A DNA stretch of 64,000 nt from Pseudomonadota bacterium (GCA_016183985.1 JACPDN010000006.1:620001-684000), one strand, 5' to 3'. Numbered from the stretch's first letter, positions 18,387 through 27,683 are shown. Numbers and translations are program-made. Notes: generated from the letters alone by a model not told the origin.

Positions 18387-20222
18387 TCAAGCCACCGGCA
18401 AGGTCACAGTGAAGCGGGCGCCGATAATGCGGCCCGCCGCATCCTTGCGGTTGTCGGCCTGCAGTGATCCGCCATAGGCCTCAACGATCTGCTTCGAAAT
18501 GGAAAGGCCGAGACCAGAATGCGTGCCGAACTTCTCGCCCTTGGGCCGCTCTGAATAGAACCGTTCGAAGATTGCGGCCAGTTTATCCGGCGGAATGCCC
18601 GGGCCTTCGTCCTCCACCGTGAGAATGATCTGCCGGCCGGTACGCCGCGCGCCCAGAAGAATCATCCCCTTGGATGGGCTGAAAGAAATGGCATTGGCGA
18701 CGAGATTGCGGACAACCTGGCCGAGCCGGCCTTCGGTGCCGAGAACGGCAAGCGCATCCCCTTCGGGCAATTGCGTGCGGATCACCGGCGCATTCTCACG
18801 CCCCGTCGCCGTGTGAATATCGGCAACGGCAAGGACGAGATCCCGCAGCTTCACCGGCGCTGCTTCTGCCCGCGACATTTCGGCGTCGATGCGCGATGCA
18901 TCGGAAATATCGGTGATCAGTCGGTCGAGCCGTTGCACGTCGTCGAGGATGATGCTCATCAGCTTCTTCTGCTGCTGCGGATCCTCGACACGCGCCACCG
19001 TTTCGACCGCGCTGCGCAACGAGGTCAGCGGGTTCTTGATCTCATGCGACACGTCGGCGGCGAAGCCCTCGATCGCATCCATGCGCCGCCAGACCGCTTC
19101 CGTCATGTCGCGCAGGGCGCCGGACAGGTCGCCGATCTCATCGCCGCGCGATGAAAGGTCGGGAATCGTTTTCTGCCGGCCCTTGGCCCGGCGGACACGG
19201 TCCGCGGCATCCGCCAAGCGGTGGATCGGCAAAGCGATCGTGCTCGCCAAATAGAGCGACAGCAGCACCGTGACACCCAAGGCAATGCCGGAGACGCCCA
19301 GAATGGTGAGCCGTGTATTGCGCAATGTCGTTTCGATATCGTCACCCGGCTTGGTCAGCAGCAGGGCGCCCAGCACCTGCCGGTAGCGCTGCACGGGCAC
19401 GGCGGCGGAGAGGATCATCTTGCCTTTGCCCGCATCGCGCACAAAGGTGGCAGCCTCACCGCTCAAGGCCTTCACCACCTCATCATAATCGGCGGCGTTC
19501 TGGACGGCCGCCTCCTGGTATGGCTTCAGGATACGCCCGTTCGGCAGGCGATCGAAGACCCAGTCATAGGCACCGGCGACCCATTTCCAGGCAAGGCTTT
19601 CATTGGGGTCAAGCGGCGGCAACGGCGTGATCGTGACGATGCCGCCGGGACCGGACAGCAAGAAGGAATCGGCGATCAGCACGCCATCGGGCGTAAACAG
19701 CCGCGCCCGCGTTTTGGAGACATCGACCAGGCGGCGAATGGTTTGGCGCGACGTTTCCGGCACCAGTTTTTCATCACCCAAAGGGCTGGTCGCGACACCG
19801 CTTGCCGCCAAGGCGCCCGAGAAAAGCGAGCCCTCGGTCTTGAGCAATTCCAATTCGGATTGCAGCAAACTGTCGCGATAGGTCGGCAAATAGAGCAGGC
19901 CCAACACCGGCACCAGCAGTGCCATGATATTGAGAACCAGGATGCGGCGGGTCAGCGGCGATTGCCATAAGGAGCGGCGCGATGCCGGCAAGCGCTTCGA
20001 CACCGTCTTTTCCTGGGCCTTTTCCTGGACATCGGGCTGCGACCGAATCTCCGGCGCCGGCTGAGGCCGGAACTCAGGTTCGGTTCGCGCAGGGGCAAGT
20101 GTCGTTACCTGTTTGGACCAAAAACGCTTCTTACCCAGGGCGCCTTGCGTCGATGCGGCTTTGGACGAGGACAGCGGCAGGCGCCAGCGCTCGAGATCGT
20201 CGCTTCTCGTCGCTTCGCTCAT
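18387..20222 (-). CDS. chvG: ChvG/ExoS-type envelope sensor histidine kinase
   Basis: 611 residues. An unusual Gln/Pro/Lys-rich cytoplasmic N-terminus of about 85 residues precedes the first membrane helix (near ILVLNIMALLVPVLGLLYL). The periplasmic sensor reaches to about residue 305, followed by a second helix (LGVTVLLSLYLA), HAMP, the H-box FAADVSHEIKNPLTSLRS and an ATPase domain with NLVANAISFSP, DEGPGIP and GLGLSISKQIVEAYGG. ChvG with ChvI responds to acid and envelope stress. The gene follows chvI after 24 bp and precedes hprK by 7 bp. Confidence 0.92.
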   Translation of the reverse strand: MSEATRSDDLERWRLPLSSSKAASTQGALGKKRFWSKQVTTLAPARTEPEFRPQPAPEIRSQPDVQEKAQEKTVSKRLPASRRSLWQSPLTRRILVLNIMALLVPVLGLLYLPTYRDSLLQSELELLKTEGSLFSGALAASGVATSPLGDEKLVPETSRQTIRRLVDVSKTRARLFTPDGVLIADSFLLSGPGGIVTITPLPPLDPNESLAWKWVAGAYDWVFDRLPNGRILKPYQEAAVQNAADYDEVVKALSGEAATFVRDAGKGKMILSAAVPVQRYRQVLGALLLTKPGDDIETTLRNTRLTILGVSGIALGVTVLLSLYLASTIALPIHRLADAADRVRRAKGRQKTIPDLSSRGDEIGDLSGALRDMTEAVWRRMDAIEGFAADVSHEIKNPLTSLRSAVETVARVEDPQQQKKLMSIILDDVQRLDRLITDISDASRIDAEMSRAEAAPVKLRDLVLAVADIHTATGRENAPVIRTQLPEGDALAVLGTEGRLGQVVRNLVANAISFSPSKGMILLGARRTGRQIILTVEDEGPGIPPDKLAAIFERFYSERPKGEKFGTHSGLGLSISKQIVEAYGGSLQADNRKDAAGRIIGARFTVTLPVA

Positions 20223-20246
20223 CGCCGGCGCCGATCACGCGGCATA

Positions 20247-20942
20247 TCAGCTTTCTTTGTAGCGATAGCCGACACCATAGAGGGTCTCAATGTGATTGAA
20301 CTCGCCAATGACCGCCTTGAACTTCTTGCGCAGCCGCTTGATGTGGCTGTCGATCGTACGGTCGTCGACATAGATATTCTCGCCATAGGCCGAATCCATC
20401 AGCTGATCGCGGCTCTTCACATGGCCGGGGCGCTGCGCCAACGCCTTCAGCAGCAGGAATTCTGTGACAGTAAGCTCGATCGGCTGGCCGTCCCAGGTGC
20501 ACAGATGACGGGTCGGATCCATCATCAGCGGCCCGCGCATCATCGCCGCTTCGGCGGTCTGCCCCGTCGTATTGCGGCTTTCCTCGCGGCGCAGGATGGA
20601 GCGAATACGCTCGATAAGCAGGCGTTGCGAGAACGGCTTCTTGATGTAATCGTCGGCACCCATGCGCAGACCCATCAACTCGTCGACCTCATCATCCTTG
20701 GAGGTGAGGAAGATGACTGGCAATGAGGAGGTCTTGCGGAGCTTTTCGAGGAGTTCCATCCCGTCCATGCGCGGCATCTTGATGTCGAGCACGGCAAGAT
20801 CAACCGGCTGCTGTGTCAAACCGCGCAAGGCCTCGGCCCCGTCGCTATAGGTGCGCACGGCGAAACCCTCTGCTTCCAATGTAATTGTAACAGAGGTCAG
20901 GATGTTGCGGTCGTCATCTACCAGCGCAATGGTCTGCGGCAC
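20247..20942 (-). CDS. chvI: ChvI, OmpR-family response regulator
   Basis: 231 residues: receiver with [11 protein letters not shown], phospho-acceptor Asp in [13 protein letters not shown] and Lys in [10 protein letters not shown], then a winged-helix DNA-binding domain ending RGVGYRYKE-like ([10 protein letters not shown]). The start is a GTG at 20942, decided by an almost ideal ribosome site AAGGAGG seven nt before it; the frame runs open to 21143 without another good site. First gene of the chvI-chvG-hprK-rapZ-EIIA-HPr-EI block; its promoter must lie in 20943-21121, shared with the divergent flavin-binding protein. Confidence 0.95.
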   Translation of the reverse strand: MPQTIALVDDDRNILTSVTITLEAEGFAVRTYSDGAEALRGLTQQPVDLAVLDIKMPRMDGMELLEKLRKTSSLPVIFLTSKDDEVDELMGLRMGADDYIKKPFSQRLLIERIRSILRREESRNTTGQTAEAAMMRGPLMMDPTRHLCTWDGQPIELTVTEFLLLKALAQRPGHVKSRDQLMDSAYGENIYVDDRTIDSHIKRLRKKFKAVIGEFNHIETLYGVGYRYKES

Positions 20943-21121
20943 GGGTTTCCTCCTTGGCGTGCGAAGAAGTATAGAATTCAGCGGACCTTGCCAAGATTGC
21001 CGCCAATGATGACAGAAATGGGGCGCAATCGGCACATTTGCTAGGCCAAGTGATTGCGCGTACTGGATTCCGGCTGCAATTTTCCGCTTCTTTCGACCAT
21101 TTGCCAAACGAGTCGTGACCC

Positions 21122-21577
21122 ATGAGCGAACATATTGATCCAAAAGGGGAAATTAAGCGCCTGATGCAGCTGCCCAAGGCTGCCTTCGGGACGTTGGCAC
21201 TGCGTGATGGCGTCACCTACCCCTCCGTCAGCCTGACCGTTCCCGCTTTGGATGGCGTGGGCATGCCCCTACTGCTGCTCTCGGATCTTTCGGATCATGT
21301 GTGCAATCTGAGTAACAGCCGGAAAGCATCACTGCTGTTTGACGGCACCGGCGGCATCGATGAGCCGCTGACCGGCCCACGCGTCACCCTGCTGGGGGCG
21401 GTTACCGAGACCCTCGATCCCGATCACCGCGCCGCCTATCTCGCTGCCCGGCCGGAGGCAGCGTTTTATGCCGATTTCAAGGATTTCCGGTTCTATCGCT
21501 TCGCCGTCGCCGAAGCCCTGATTGTGGCTGGCTTCGGACGCATTCATCGTTTCATGGCGAGCGATCTGTGGCCCTGA
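21122..21577 (+). CDS. HugZ-like pyridoxamine-phosphate-oxidase-fold protein
   Basis: 151 residues with the split-barrel FMN-binding pattern: [24 protein letters not shown] near the N-terminus, [26 protein letters not shown] in the middle and the acidic F-Y-A-D-F-K-D-F-x-F-Y-R segment near 117-129. This matches short pyridoxamine 5'-phosphate oxidase-related proteins of the HugZ kind, some of which act in haem handling. The haem-binding C-terminal extension of true HugZ is missing. Divergent from chvI, followed by a terminator. Ligand and function unknown. Confidence 0.78.
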   Translation: MSEHIDPKGEIKRLMQLPKAAFGTLALRDGVTYPSVSLTVPALDGVGMPLLLLSDLSDHVCNLSNSRKASLLFDGTGGIDEPLTGPRVTLLGAVTETLDPDHRAAYLAARPEAAFYADFKDFRFYRFAVAEALIVAGFGRIHRFMASDLWP

Positions 21578-21587
21578 AATGAGAAAA

Positions 21588-21620
21588 CCCCGCCGGCCTT
21601 GGTGGCTAGCGGGGTCTTTT
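21588..21620 (+). terminator. Bidirectional intrinsic terminator
   Basis: CCCCGC (21588-21593) pairs with GCGGGG (21609-21614), followed by TCTTTT on plus; AAAA precedes it, giving a U-run on the minus strand too. It separates the convergent flavin-binding protein (ends 21577) and corrinoid protein (ends 21645). Confidence 0.82.
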
Positions 21621-21644
21621 CAGTCCAGCGCATTTCGCGCCGAA

Positions 21645-22349
21645 TTACTTCTTGGCGAGGACCGAACCCTGGCGCTTGGCCATGAAGGCCTTGGCGGTTT
21701 CGACGGCCACCGCGGCGTCGCGGCAATAGGCATCGGCACCAACCGAATTCGCGAAAGCTTCGTTGAGCGGCGCGCCACCGACGAGCACGACATAGTCTTG
21801 GCGGATGCCCTTCTCGATCATCGCGTCGACGACGACCTTCATATAGGGCATCGTCGTGGTCAGCAGTGCCGACATGCCGAGAATGTCCGGCTGATGCTGC
21901 TCGATGGCTTCCAGGTACTTCTCGACCGGGTTGTTGATGCCGAGATCGATCACTTCGAAGCCGGCGCCTTCCATCATCATCGAGACGAGGTTCTTGCCGA
22001 TGTCGTGAATGTCGCCCTTCACGGTGCCGATCACCATCTTGCCGACCTTCGGCGCGCCGGTTTCGGCGAGCAGCGGGCGCAGGATGAACATGCCGGCCTT
22101 CATGGCGTTGGCGGCCAAGAGCACTTCCGGCACGAACAGGATGCCGTCGCGGAAGTCCACGCCGACGATACGCATGCCCTCGACCAGCGCTTTGGTCAGG
22201 ATGTCGTAGGGAGTCCAGTTGCGCTTCAGGAAGATATGGACGGCCGCTTCGATCTCTTCCTTGAGACCGTCGTAGAGGTCGTCATGTACCTGCTGGACAA
22301 GCTCGTCGTCGTTCAGCGTGTTAAGGTCAAGATCGCCGTCATTGGCCAT
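21645..22349 (-). CDS. Corrinoid (cobalamin-binding) methyl-transfer protein
   Basis: 234 residues. A helical N-terminal cap (about 15-90) is followed by a B12-binding Rossmann domain with the cobalt-ligating GDIHDIGKNLVSMM, GLTT-like SALLTTTMPYM and VVLVGGAPLN. It resembles MtbC/MtaC-type corrinoid proteins, which carry a methyl group between a substrate-specific methyltransferase and an acceptor methyltransferase. Start ATG 22349 (MANDGD); the frame extends 30 codons upstream without support. No MtaB/MttB-type or MtbA-type methyltransferase or reactivase is adjacent, so its partner must be encoded elsewhere. Confidence 0.87.
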   Translation of the reverse strand: MANDGDLDLNTLNDDELVQQVHDDLYDGLKEEIEAAVHIFLKRNWTPYDILTKALVEGMRIVGVDFRDGILFVPEVLLAANAMKAGMFILRPLLAETGAPKVGKMVIGTVKGDIHDIGKNLVSMMMEGAGFEVIDLGINNPVEKYLEAIEQHQPDILGMSALLTTTMPYMKVVVDAMIEKGIRQDYVVLVGGAPLNEAFANSVGADAYCRDAAVAVETAKAFMAKRQGSVLAKK

Positions 22350-22663
22350 AGTCGCACCTTCGCCTTTGGCATGTTGTTCAACAGGATGGCGGCGATCATC
22401 CGCAGCGCATCCTAATCTCTCGTTAAGAACCGGCGACAAACTGCCCGCTCATTCGAAATTTCGCAACAGGCGTAACGGCTTTCAGGCGTGGGAGGCCGTG
22501 CCGCCGCGACACCCATTATCCGGGCAGCGACAGGCTTTTCGCGCTAATGCGCCATTGCGCCCAGACCGATGGCCTGCGCTCATCCATGCAGAAGAAGAAT
22601 TCATGTAACTCGGATATCCGGTTCCGGAAGACCCGCTCAGGGGTGTTGCGAGTCGAGCAATCA

Positions 22664-22679
22664 ACTTGTATATACAAGC
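22664..22679. promoter_or_regulatory. HutC-like operator upstream of hutH
   Basis: A perfect 14-bp palindrome CTTGTATATACAAG (22665-22678) lies 22 bp before the hutH ATG. It matches the T-G-T-A-T-A-x-A-C-A core of GntR/HutC operators controlling histidine utilisation. No hutC gene is in the window. The rest of the 350-bp gap (22350-22700) shows no gene. Confidence 0.75.
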
Positions 22680-22700
22680 TAAGACAAGCAGGAGATTGCC

Positions 22701-24227
22701 ATGACCGAGACGTTCACCCTCACCCCCGGTGCCCTGACACTTCCCGAACTGCGCCGGGTCTGGCGGGGCGGCCTCGCCTTGGCCATTGATTCCGCTGCCT
22801 TTCCGGCGATCGACGCCTCGGCGGCCACGGTTCAGGCGATCCTCGACCAGCACAAGACCGCCTATGGCATCAATACCGGCTTCGGCAGCCTCGCTCATAC
22901 CCGCATCCCGGACGATCAGGTCACGGAACTGCAGCGTCGCCTTGTGCTCTCCCACGCGGCCGGTACCGGCACACCGTTCAGCGACGAGATCGTCCGCCTC
23001 ATCATGATCCTCAAGATCAACGGCCTGGCGCGCGGCTTCTCCGGCATCCGCCGCGAGGTGATCCAGGCGCTTGTCGATCTCTTGAATGCCGAGATCTACC
23101 CGCTCATCCCCTCGAAGGGATCGGTCGGTGCGTCTGGCGATCTCGCCCCGCTCGCCCATCTCTCTCAGGCGCTGCTCGGCGTCGGCGCCGTGCGCCATCG
23201 CGGCGAGGTCATCAGCGCGGTCGAGGGGCTGCAGCGTGCGAACCACAAGCCCCTGACACTGGCCGCCAAGGAAGGCCTCGCCCTCCTCAATGGCACGCAA
23301 GTCTCGACAGCGCTTGCCGCCGCAGGCCTCTTCGCCGCCGAAGACGTCTTCCTTGCCGGCCTCGGGACCGGCGCCATGACCACCGATGCGACTTTGGGCA
23401 GCGACACGCCCTTTGATCCACGCATCCATGCCGTGCGTGGGCAATTGGGCCAGATCGAGGTGGCTGAGGCGCTGAAGAACCTGATGGCCGGCAGCCCGTT
23501 GCGTGCCAGTCATGTCAATTGCGACCGCGTGCAGGATCCCTATTCCTTGCGCTGCCAGCCGCAGGTGATGGGTGCCGTGCTCGACACGCTCCGCCACGCC
23601 GCCTCGGTCATCGGACGCGAGGTCAATGCCGTGAGCGACAACCCGCTAGTCTTTGCGGCCGAAGGCGACGTGCTCTCCGGCGGTAACTTCCATGCCGAGC
23701 CGATAGCGATAGCCGCCGATTGCATCGCCATCGCGGTAGCCGAGATTGGCGCCTTGTCCGAGCGTCGTGTCGCCATGCTGACCGATGCCCGTTTCAGCAA
23801 CCTGCCGGCCTTCCTGGTACCTGAGCCTGGCCTCAATTCCGGCTTCATGATCGCACATGTGACGGCGGCAGCCTTGGCCTCCGAAAACAAGTGCCTGGCC
23901 CATCCGGCGAGCGTCGATTCACTGCCCACTTCGGCCAATCAGGAAGATCACGTCTCAATGGCGACCCATGGCGCGCGGCGCCTGCTCGACATGACTGACA
24001 ACACGGCCGGCATCGTCGCCATCGAGTTGCTCTGCGCCGCACAAGGGATCGATCTCCGCCGTCCGGTCGAGACCAGCCAGCCCCTGCGCCGGGTCATGGA
24101 AACCTTGCGTGCCAAGGTGGCGTTCTGGGATCACGATCGGGAGATGGCACCCGACATCGCCGCCGCCAAGGATGTCGTCAGCTCGCCCGTCTTTGCCGAA
24201 ATCACCCCGCTCCGGGCCGTGCGCTGA
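22701..24227 (+). CDS. hutH: Histidine ammonia-lyase
   Basis: 508 residues. The MIO cofactor triad Ala-Ser-Gly is in [23 protein letters not shown], the conserved Tyr region and [15 protein letters not shown] follow, all typical for HutH. It deaminates L-histidine to urocanate, the first step of histidine catabolism. A ribosome site (GCAGGAG) stands 8 nt before the ATG. The HutC-like palindrome immediately upstream suggests induction by urocanate. Other hut genes are not adjacent, since the next gene is a convergent PAS protein 4 bp away. Confidence 0.97.
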   Translation: MTETFTLTPGALTLPELRRVWRGGLALAIDSAAFPAIDASAATVQAILDQHKTAYGINTGFGSLAHTRIPDDQVTELQRRLVLSHAAGTGTPFSDEIVRLIMILKINGLARGFSGIRREVIQALVDLLNAEIYPLIPSKGSVGASGDLAPLAHLSQALLGVGAVRHRGEVISAVEGLQRANHKPLTLAAKEGLALLNGTQVSTALAAAGLFAAEDVFLAGLGTGAMTTDATLGSDTPFDPRIHAVRGQLGQIEVAEALKNLMAGSPLRASHVNCDRVQDPYSLRCQPQVMGAVLDTLRHAASVIGREVNAVSDNPLVFAAEGDVLSGGNFHAEPIAIAADCIAIAVAEIGALSERRVAMLTDARFSNLPAFLVPEPGLNSGFMIAHVTAAALASENKCLAHPASVDSLPTSANQEDHVSMATHGARRLLDMTDNTAGIVAIELLCAAQGIDLRRPVETSQPLRRVMETLRAKVAFWDHDREMAPDIAAAKDVVSSPVFAEITPLRAVR

Positions 24228-24231
24228 GCCT

Positions 24232-24729
24232 TCAGGGCGCGGGCCTGACCGGCAGGACCTGGTCCATCTCGGTCAAGGACAGGGTCAAATGCTCATAGGC
24301 GATGGTCTGGTCGACGCGCTTACCATCGTTGGATAGCGGGAAGACGCCAACGCGATAAGGAATCTCGGCGTCGGCCGTGCGAAACAAGCACGTGCCGGCG
24401 ATCGGCTTTTTTTCTCGCACCATCTCGGCATAAATGGCCGGCCAATCGGTGTCGCTTTCCGAGTCAAAGCGAAGCTCATCGAGATAGCGGCCCGTATAGT
24501 CGAAACCGGCGCTGAGCGCGCAGGCCGTACCGACGATGCTGTACCTGACGCGAAAGGGATCATGCTCGATCCGCGTCATGATGATCTGGGACAGCAATTC
24601 CTTGATCTCGACGGGATCGATATCGCCTCGGGACGGCATCAGGCGCCCGCGGCACTTCTCACGCCAATAGCCATCGAGGCGCAGCAAAGGTGCTGAATTG
24701 AGATCCGCAATATGGGTGGCCCGAATCAT
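24232..24729 (-). CDS. PAS_5-family (PF07310-like) small PAS protein
   Basis: 165 residues. The pattern LDGYWREKCRGRLMPSRGDIDPVEIKELLSQI, followed by RYSIVGTACALSAGFDYTGRYLDEL and the closing VFPLSNDGKRVDQTIAYE, is that of stand-alone PAS proteins abundant in Rhodospirillales. There is no output domain or signal peptide. A paralogue lies 96 bp upstream (24826-25311) and a third at 40131-40664. Function unknown; the fold suggests small-ligand sensing. Confidence 0.75.
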   Translation of the reverse strand: MIRATHIADLNSAPLLRLDGYWREKCRGRLMPSRGDIDPVEIKELLSQIIMTRIEHDPFRVRYSIVGTACALSAGFDYTGRYLDELRFDSESDTDWPAIYAEMVREKKPIAGTCLFRTADAEIPYRVGVFPLSNDGKRVDQTIAYEHLTLSLTEMDQVLPVRPAP

Positions 24730-24825
24730 GCGCTCCGTCCGCGTTCAACATCGTCCCCCACCCACATACTATCCTCGACACCGTTCATCAGCGCAACCTG
24801 CTGGACGCGTCACATTTGTGGCAAA

Positions 24826-25311
24826 TCACCGCTCGCCGACGACGGTGAAGGTGATCACCATATTGACGCGCTTGCCATCATCGGAAAGCGGCAGAAAGAT
24901 CGTTTCCTGCGATACCTTGAAGCCGCTCGCCGTCGCATAGCGCGCCCAATCATAGACCATGTGCTGTCCGTCGACGGCGAGGCCGTAATTGCGCAGGGCT
25001 TCTTCGCGGCTTACGGAGAAAAACGCCTCCTCGACGCTATAGCCAGCGTGATTGAAGCCGCGCATATCGACCTCGACCTGCCCCACCAAGCGGTATATCA
25101 GGCGCCGCGGGTTATCGAACACATCGATGAGTTGAATGCCGGGCAACCATGCTTTCATGTCGACGGGATCGAGGTCGGCCCTAGACGGCATTGCGCGCGT
25201 GCCTCGCCTGCCATCCCAATAGGTAAAGAAGGCTCGCGTCTGCGGCGTTGCGCGCGCCAGCATTTCCGCAACTTCAGTGGTGCGGGGATAAAGCTGATCT
25301 GTCTCGCTCAC
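24826..25311 (-). CDS. PAS_5-family small PAS protein
   Basis: 161 residues. FFTYWDGRRGTRAMPSRADLDPVDMKAWLPGIQLIDV aligns with the neighbouring 24232-24729 protein, as do YRLVGQVEVDMRG, Y-S-V-E-E-A-F and the end IFLPLSDDGKRVNMVI. Its start overlaps the stop of the upstream isomerase by 4 nt, so it is translationally coupled to a metabolic enzyme rather than to a kinase. Function unknown. Confidence 0.76.
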   Translation of the reverse strand: MSETDQLYPRTTEVAEMLARATPQTRAFFTYWDGRRGTRAMPSRADLDPVDMKAWLPGIQLIDVFDNPRRLIYRLVGQVEVDMRGFNHAGYSVEEAFFSVSREEALRNYGLAVDGQHMVYDWARYATASGFKVSQETIFLPLSDDGKRVNMVITFTVVGER

Positions 25312-25916
25312 GCGGCGTCTTTGCCCAAATGATGCTGCAATAGAACCAGCCGATCGTTGCCCCAGAAGACTTCGCCATCGACGACAAAAGTCGGGACTCC
25401 AAAAGCGCCTGCTTCGACTGCGGCCGAAATCGTGCGTTGGTGCAATGCCAATGTCTCCTTGTCGTCAATGACGGAGACGAGCCGCTTGCCATCGAGCCCG
25501 GCTTCGTCGGCGAGACGCGCCAGATCATGATCGCTCAAGACCTGTGCGCCACCGCCAAAGACTGCATCGAAGAGGCGCCGCGAATAGGCCGCAACATCGC
25601 CCACGCGTGCTGCTGCAACGGCCGCCATGTTGACGCGCCGCCAATCGATCGACTTCCAGGCCGGCTCGCGATAGGGAATGCCGTAAAATGCCGCCCAGCG
25701 ACTGGCATCTTCCGAGCGGTATTCGGGCAGATACTGAACCGAGACGGCATCCTGCTTGAATGGCGTCAAACCTCGCGCCCGCATCAGATCCTCGGAGAGC
25801 AGCGGGCGCCAGCGAATTGCGACGTGCCCGATCGCTTCGAGGTGCGCTACCTGGCTCTGCGCCAGATAGCAATAGCGGCTGCCGATCGCATAATAGAAAT
25901 CGACGATACGCGCCAT
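25308..25916 (-). CDS. DsbA-family 2-hydroxychromene-2-carboxylate isomerase-like protein
   Basis: 202 residues with the kappa-class GST/HCCA-isomerase fold. The N-terminal VDFYYAIGSRYCYLAQ holds the Ser that takes the place of the catalytic Cys/Ser in this family, followed by RWRPLLSED, and the C-terminal GVPTFVVDGEVFWGNDRL. Family members isomerise 2-hydroxychromene-2-carboxylate in naphthalene-type ring degradation using glutathione. The upstream hydratase gene (91 bp away) is of a type used in meta-cleavage pathways, giving weak support. Actual substrate unknown. Confidence 0.84.
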   Translation of the reverse strand: MARIVDFYYAIGSRYCYLAQSQVAHLEAIGHVAIRWRPLLSEDLMRARGLTPFKQDAVSVQYLPEYRSEDASRWAAFYGIPYREPAWKSIDWRRVNMAAVAAARVGDVAAYSRRLFDAVFGGGAQVLSDHDLARLADEAGLDGKRLVSVIDDKETLALHQRTISAAVEAGAFGVPTFVVDGEVFWGNDRLVLLQHHLGKDAA

Positions 25917-26007
25917 GAGAGTCCAAGCCTCCGGAAAGATGACAGGTCGATGGCACCCATGATCTTTCGCTTCTGGGGAGAGAACGTCAAGAAGCTCGGG
26001 GGCGGCC

Positions 26008-26790
26008 TTATGTAAGATTGACGGTTACCCGCCCGAGTCCTGGGAACTCCGCGACGATCGCATCGCCGGGCGCAATCACCAGCGGCGTGATGCAGGTGCC
26101 GGTGGTAATCACATCGCCGGCCTTGAGCGCCGGCCCGCGTTTGGCGCGCTCATTGGCTAGCCAGGTCAATGCCAGGCTGGGATCGCCGAGCGCATTGGCG
26201 CCCCTGCCTTCCGCCGCGACCATGCCGTTCCTGAAGACGCACACCGGCTGATTGGGCAGGTCGCGGGCGGCCCAATCCACGACCTTCGGCCCCAGCACGA
26301 ACCAGGCGGCAAAAGCGTCATCGGCCACGATCTGCGCCGGGCCGATCGTATCAAAAGGCTCGAACCGCGCATCGGGAATCTCGATCGCGAGATGCAAATC
26401 GGCGACTGCCGCACGCACTTCATCGACATCATAGGCGGTTGCGCGCTGCGGCAGGTCGTGCCTCATGCGGAAGGCGAACTCAGCCTCGATGACCAGCATC
26501 TGCAGGGGCGCCGCCGCCAGGCTGCCACCATCCGGCAGAACGAAATCTGCGAACAATCGTCCGGCCAGAGGCTCGGTGACGCCGATATGTTTCTGCCCTG
26601 CAGCGCTGGTGGCCGCGATCTTCCAGCCGAACATCTTTTGGCCCGCGAGCCCCACCATCGCCGCCTGCACGGCATAGCCTTCATCCAGCGTCGCGGGCTT
26701 GCAATCGGCCGGCAAGGCGGATAGCCGCCCCTGCGCCAGCCGGGTCTGCCACAGAATGCCCGCAACCTTGTCGATCGATGCTTGATTCAT
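26008..26790 (-). CDS. 2-keto-4-pentenoate hydratase / FAH-superfamily enzyme
   Basis: 260 residues from the ATG at 26790 (MNQASIDKV). GWKIAATSAAGQKHIGVTEPLAGRLF, then the metal-ligand acidic pairs VIEAEFAFRM and LAIEIPDARF, then GDVITTGTCITPLVIAPGD-like C-terminus match the MhpD/2-oxopent-4-enoate hydratase family. It would hydrate a 2-hydroxydienoate in aromatic meta-cleavage. It heads a minus-strand series hydratase, isomerase, PAS, PAS. No ring-cleavage dioxygenase is present here, so the pathway is incomplete in this window. Confidence 0.85.
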   Translation of the reverse strand: MNQASIDKVAGILWQTRLAQGRLSALPADCKPATLDEGYAVQAAMVGLAGQKMFGWKIAATSAAGQKHIGVTEPLAGRLFADFVLPDGGSLAAAPLQMLVIEAEFAFRMRHDLPQRATAYDVDEVRAAVADLHLAIEIPDARFEPFDTIGPAQIVADDAFAAWFVLGPKVVDWAARDLPNQPVCVFRNGMVAAEGRGANALGDPSLALTWLANERAKRGPALKAGDVITTGTCITPLVIAPGDAIVAEFPGLGRVTVNLT

Positions 26791-26870
26791 GCCCTCAGAC
26801 CCTACTTCACCCCGATGCGGGCAAGTATATGCTAATCTCACGGTCCCTCAATGGACAGCGGGTGGTCGCC

Positions 26871-27683
26871 ATGTTGAGAACAGACAAGGTGTTTGCCGGC
26901 TCGGTGCCGGAAAACTACAACCGCTATATGGTGCCGCTGATTTTCGCACCCTACGCAGCAGATCTTGCGAGGCGGGCAGCGTCTTTCACACCACGCGCCG
27001 TTTTGGAAACCGCCACGGGCACCGGTATCGTCACCCGCGCATTGGCACCGAAACTGACCCCGGATGCCAGCTATGTCGCAACCGATCTCAACCCGCCGAT
27101 GCTGGACTACGCCGCTTCGCAACAACCGCCCGACAACCGCATCAAATGGCAGCAGGCGAATGCCCTCGAACTTCCGTTTGCAGATGCGACTTTCGATCTC
27201 GTTTGCTGCCAGTTCGGCGTGATGTTTTTTCCGGATCGCGTTGCCGCCTATCGTGAGGCGAAACGCGTCCTCAAATCTGGCGGGCATTTCATCTTCAACG
27301 TCTGGGATCGCATCGAGGAGAATGTCTTTGCGCATGAGGTGACGAACGCCTTGGCGGAGGTCTTCCCGAACGATCCGCCACGGTTTCTGGCGCGTACGCC
27401 GCATGGCTATCACGATACGGCACTCATCCGCCACGAGTTGGAGACGGCAGGCTTCTCACACGTGACGATCGAGACGAAAGCCGAACAAAGCCGTGCCCCC
27501 TCGGCTCGCCTTGTTGCAATCGCCTACTGCCAGGGAACACCCTTACGCAACGAAATCGAAGCGAGGGACGCGGGGAAACTGGAAGCCGCAACCGACCATG
27601 CCGCATCAGCGATCGCCACGAGACATGGCAGCGGCGCGGTGGCCGCCAAAATCCAGGCTCATGTCATCGTAGCAATGGGCTAG
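26871..27683 (+). CDS. Class I SAM-dependent methyltransferase
   Basis: About 270 residues from ATG 26871 (MLRTDKVFAG). The AdoMet motif is VLETATGTGIVTRALA, the acidic residue follows in YVATDLNPPMLD, and the post-I region DATFDLVCCQFGVMFFPD plus EAKRVLKSGGHFIFNVWD are UbiE-like. Substrate unknown. In-frame ATGs upstream (26778, 26829) overlap the divergent hydratase start and have no ribosome site. The C-terminus GSGAVAAKIQAHVI is normal for the family, so the end at 27683 is genuine; a foreign metallopeptidase fragment is joined exactly at this stop on the other strand. Confidence 0.83.
   Translation: MLRTDKVFAGSVPENYNRYMVPLIFAPYAADLARRAASFTPRAVLETATGTGIVTRALAPKLTPDASYVATDLNPPMLDYAASQQPPDNRIKWQQANALELPFADATFDLVCCQFGVMFFPDRVAAYREAKRVLKSGGHFIFNVWDRIEENVFAHEVTNALAEVFPNDPPRFLARTPHGYHDTALIRHELETAGFSHVTIETKAEQSRAPSARLVAIAYCQGTPLRNEIEARDAGKLEAATDHAASAIATRHGSGAVAAKIQAHVIVAMG

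Noticed and set aside
27606-27683. Continuation of the metallopeptidase frame into the methyltransferase gene
   Set aside because: After GLTREL the frame is just antisense of the methyltransferase C-terminus, which matches its own family, so it is not counted as peptidase sequence.
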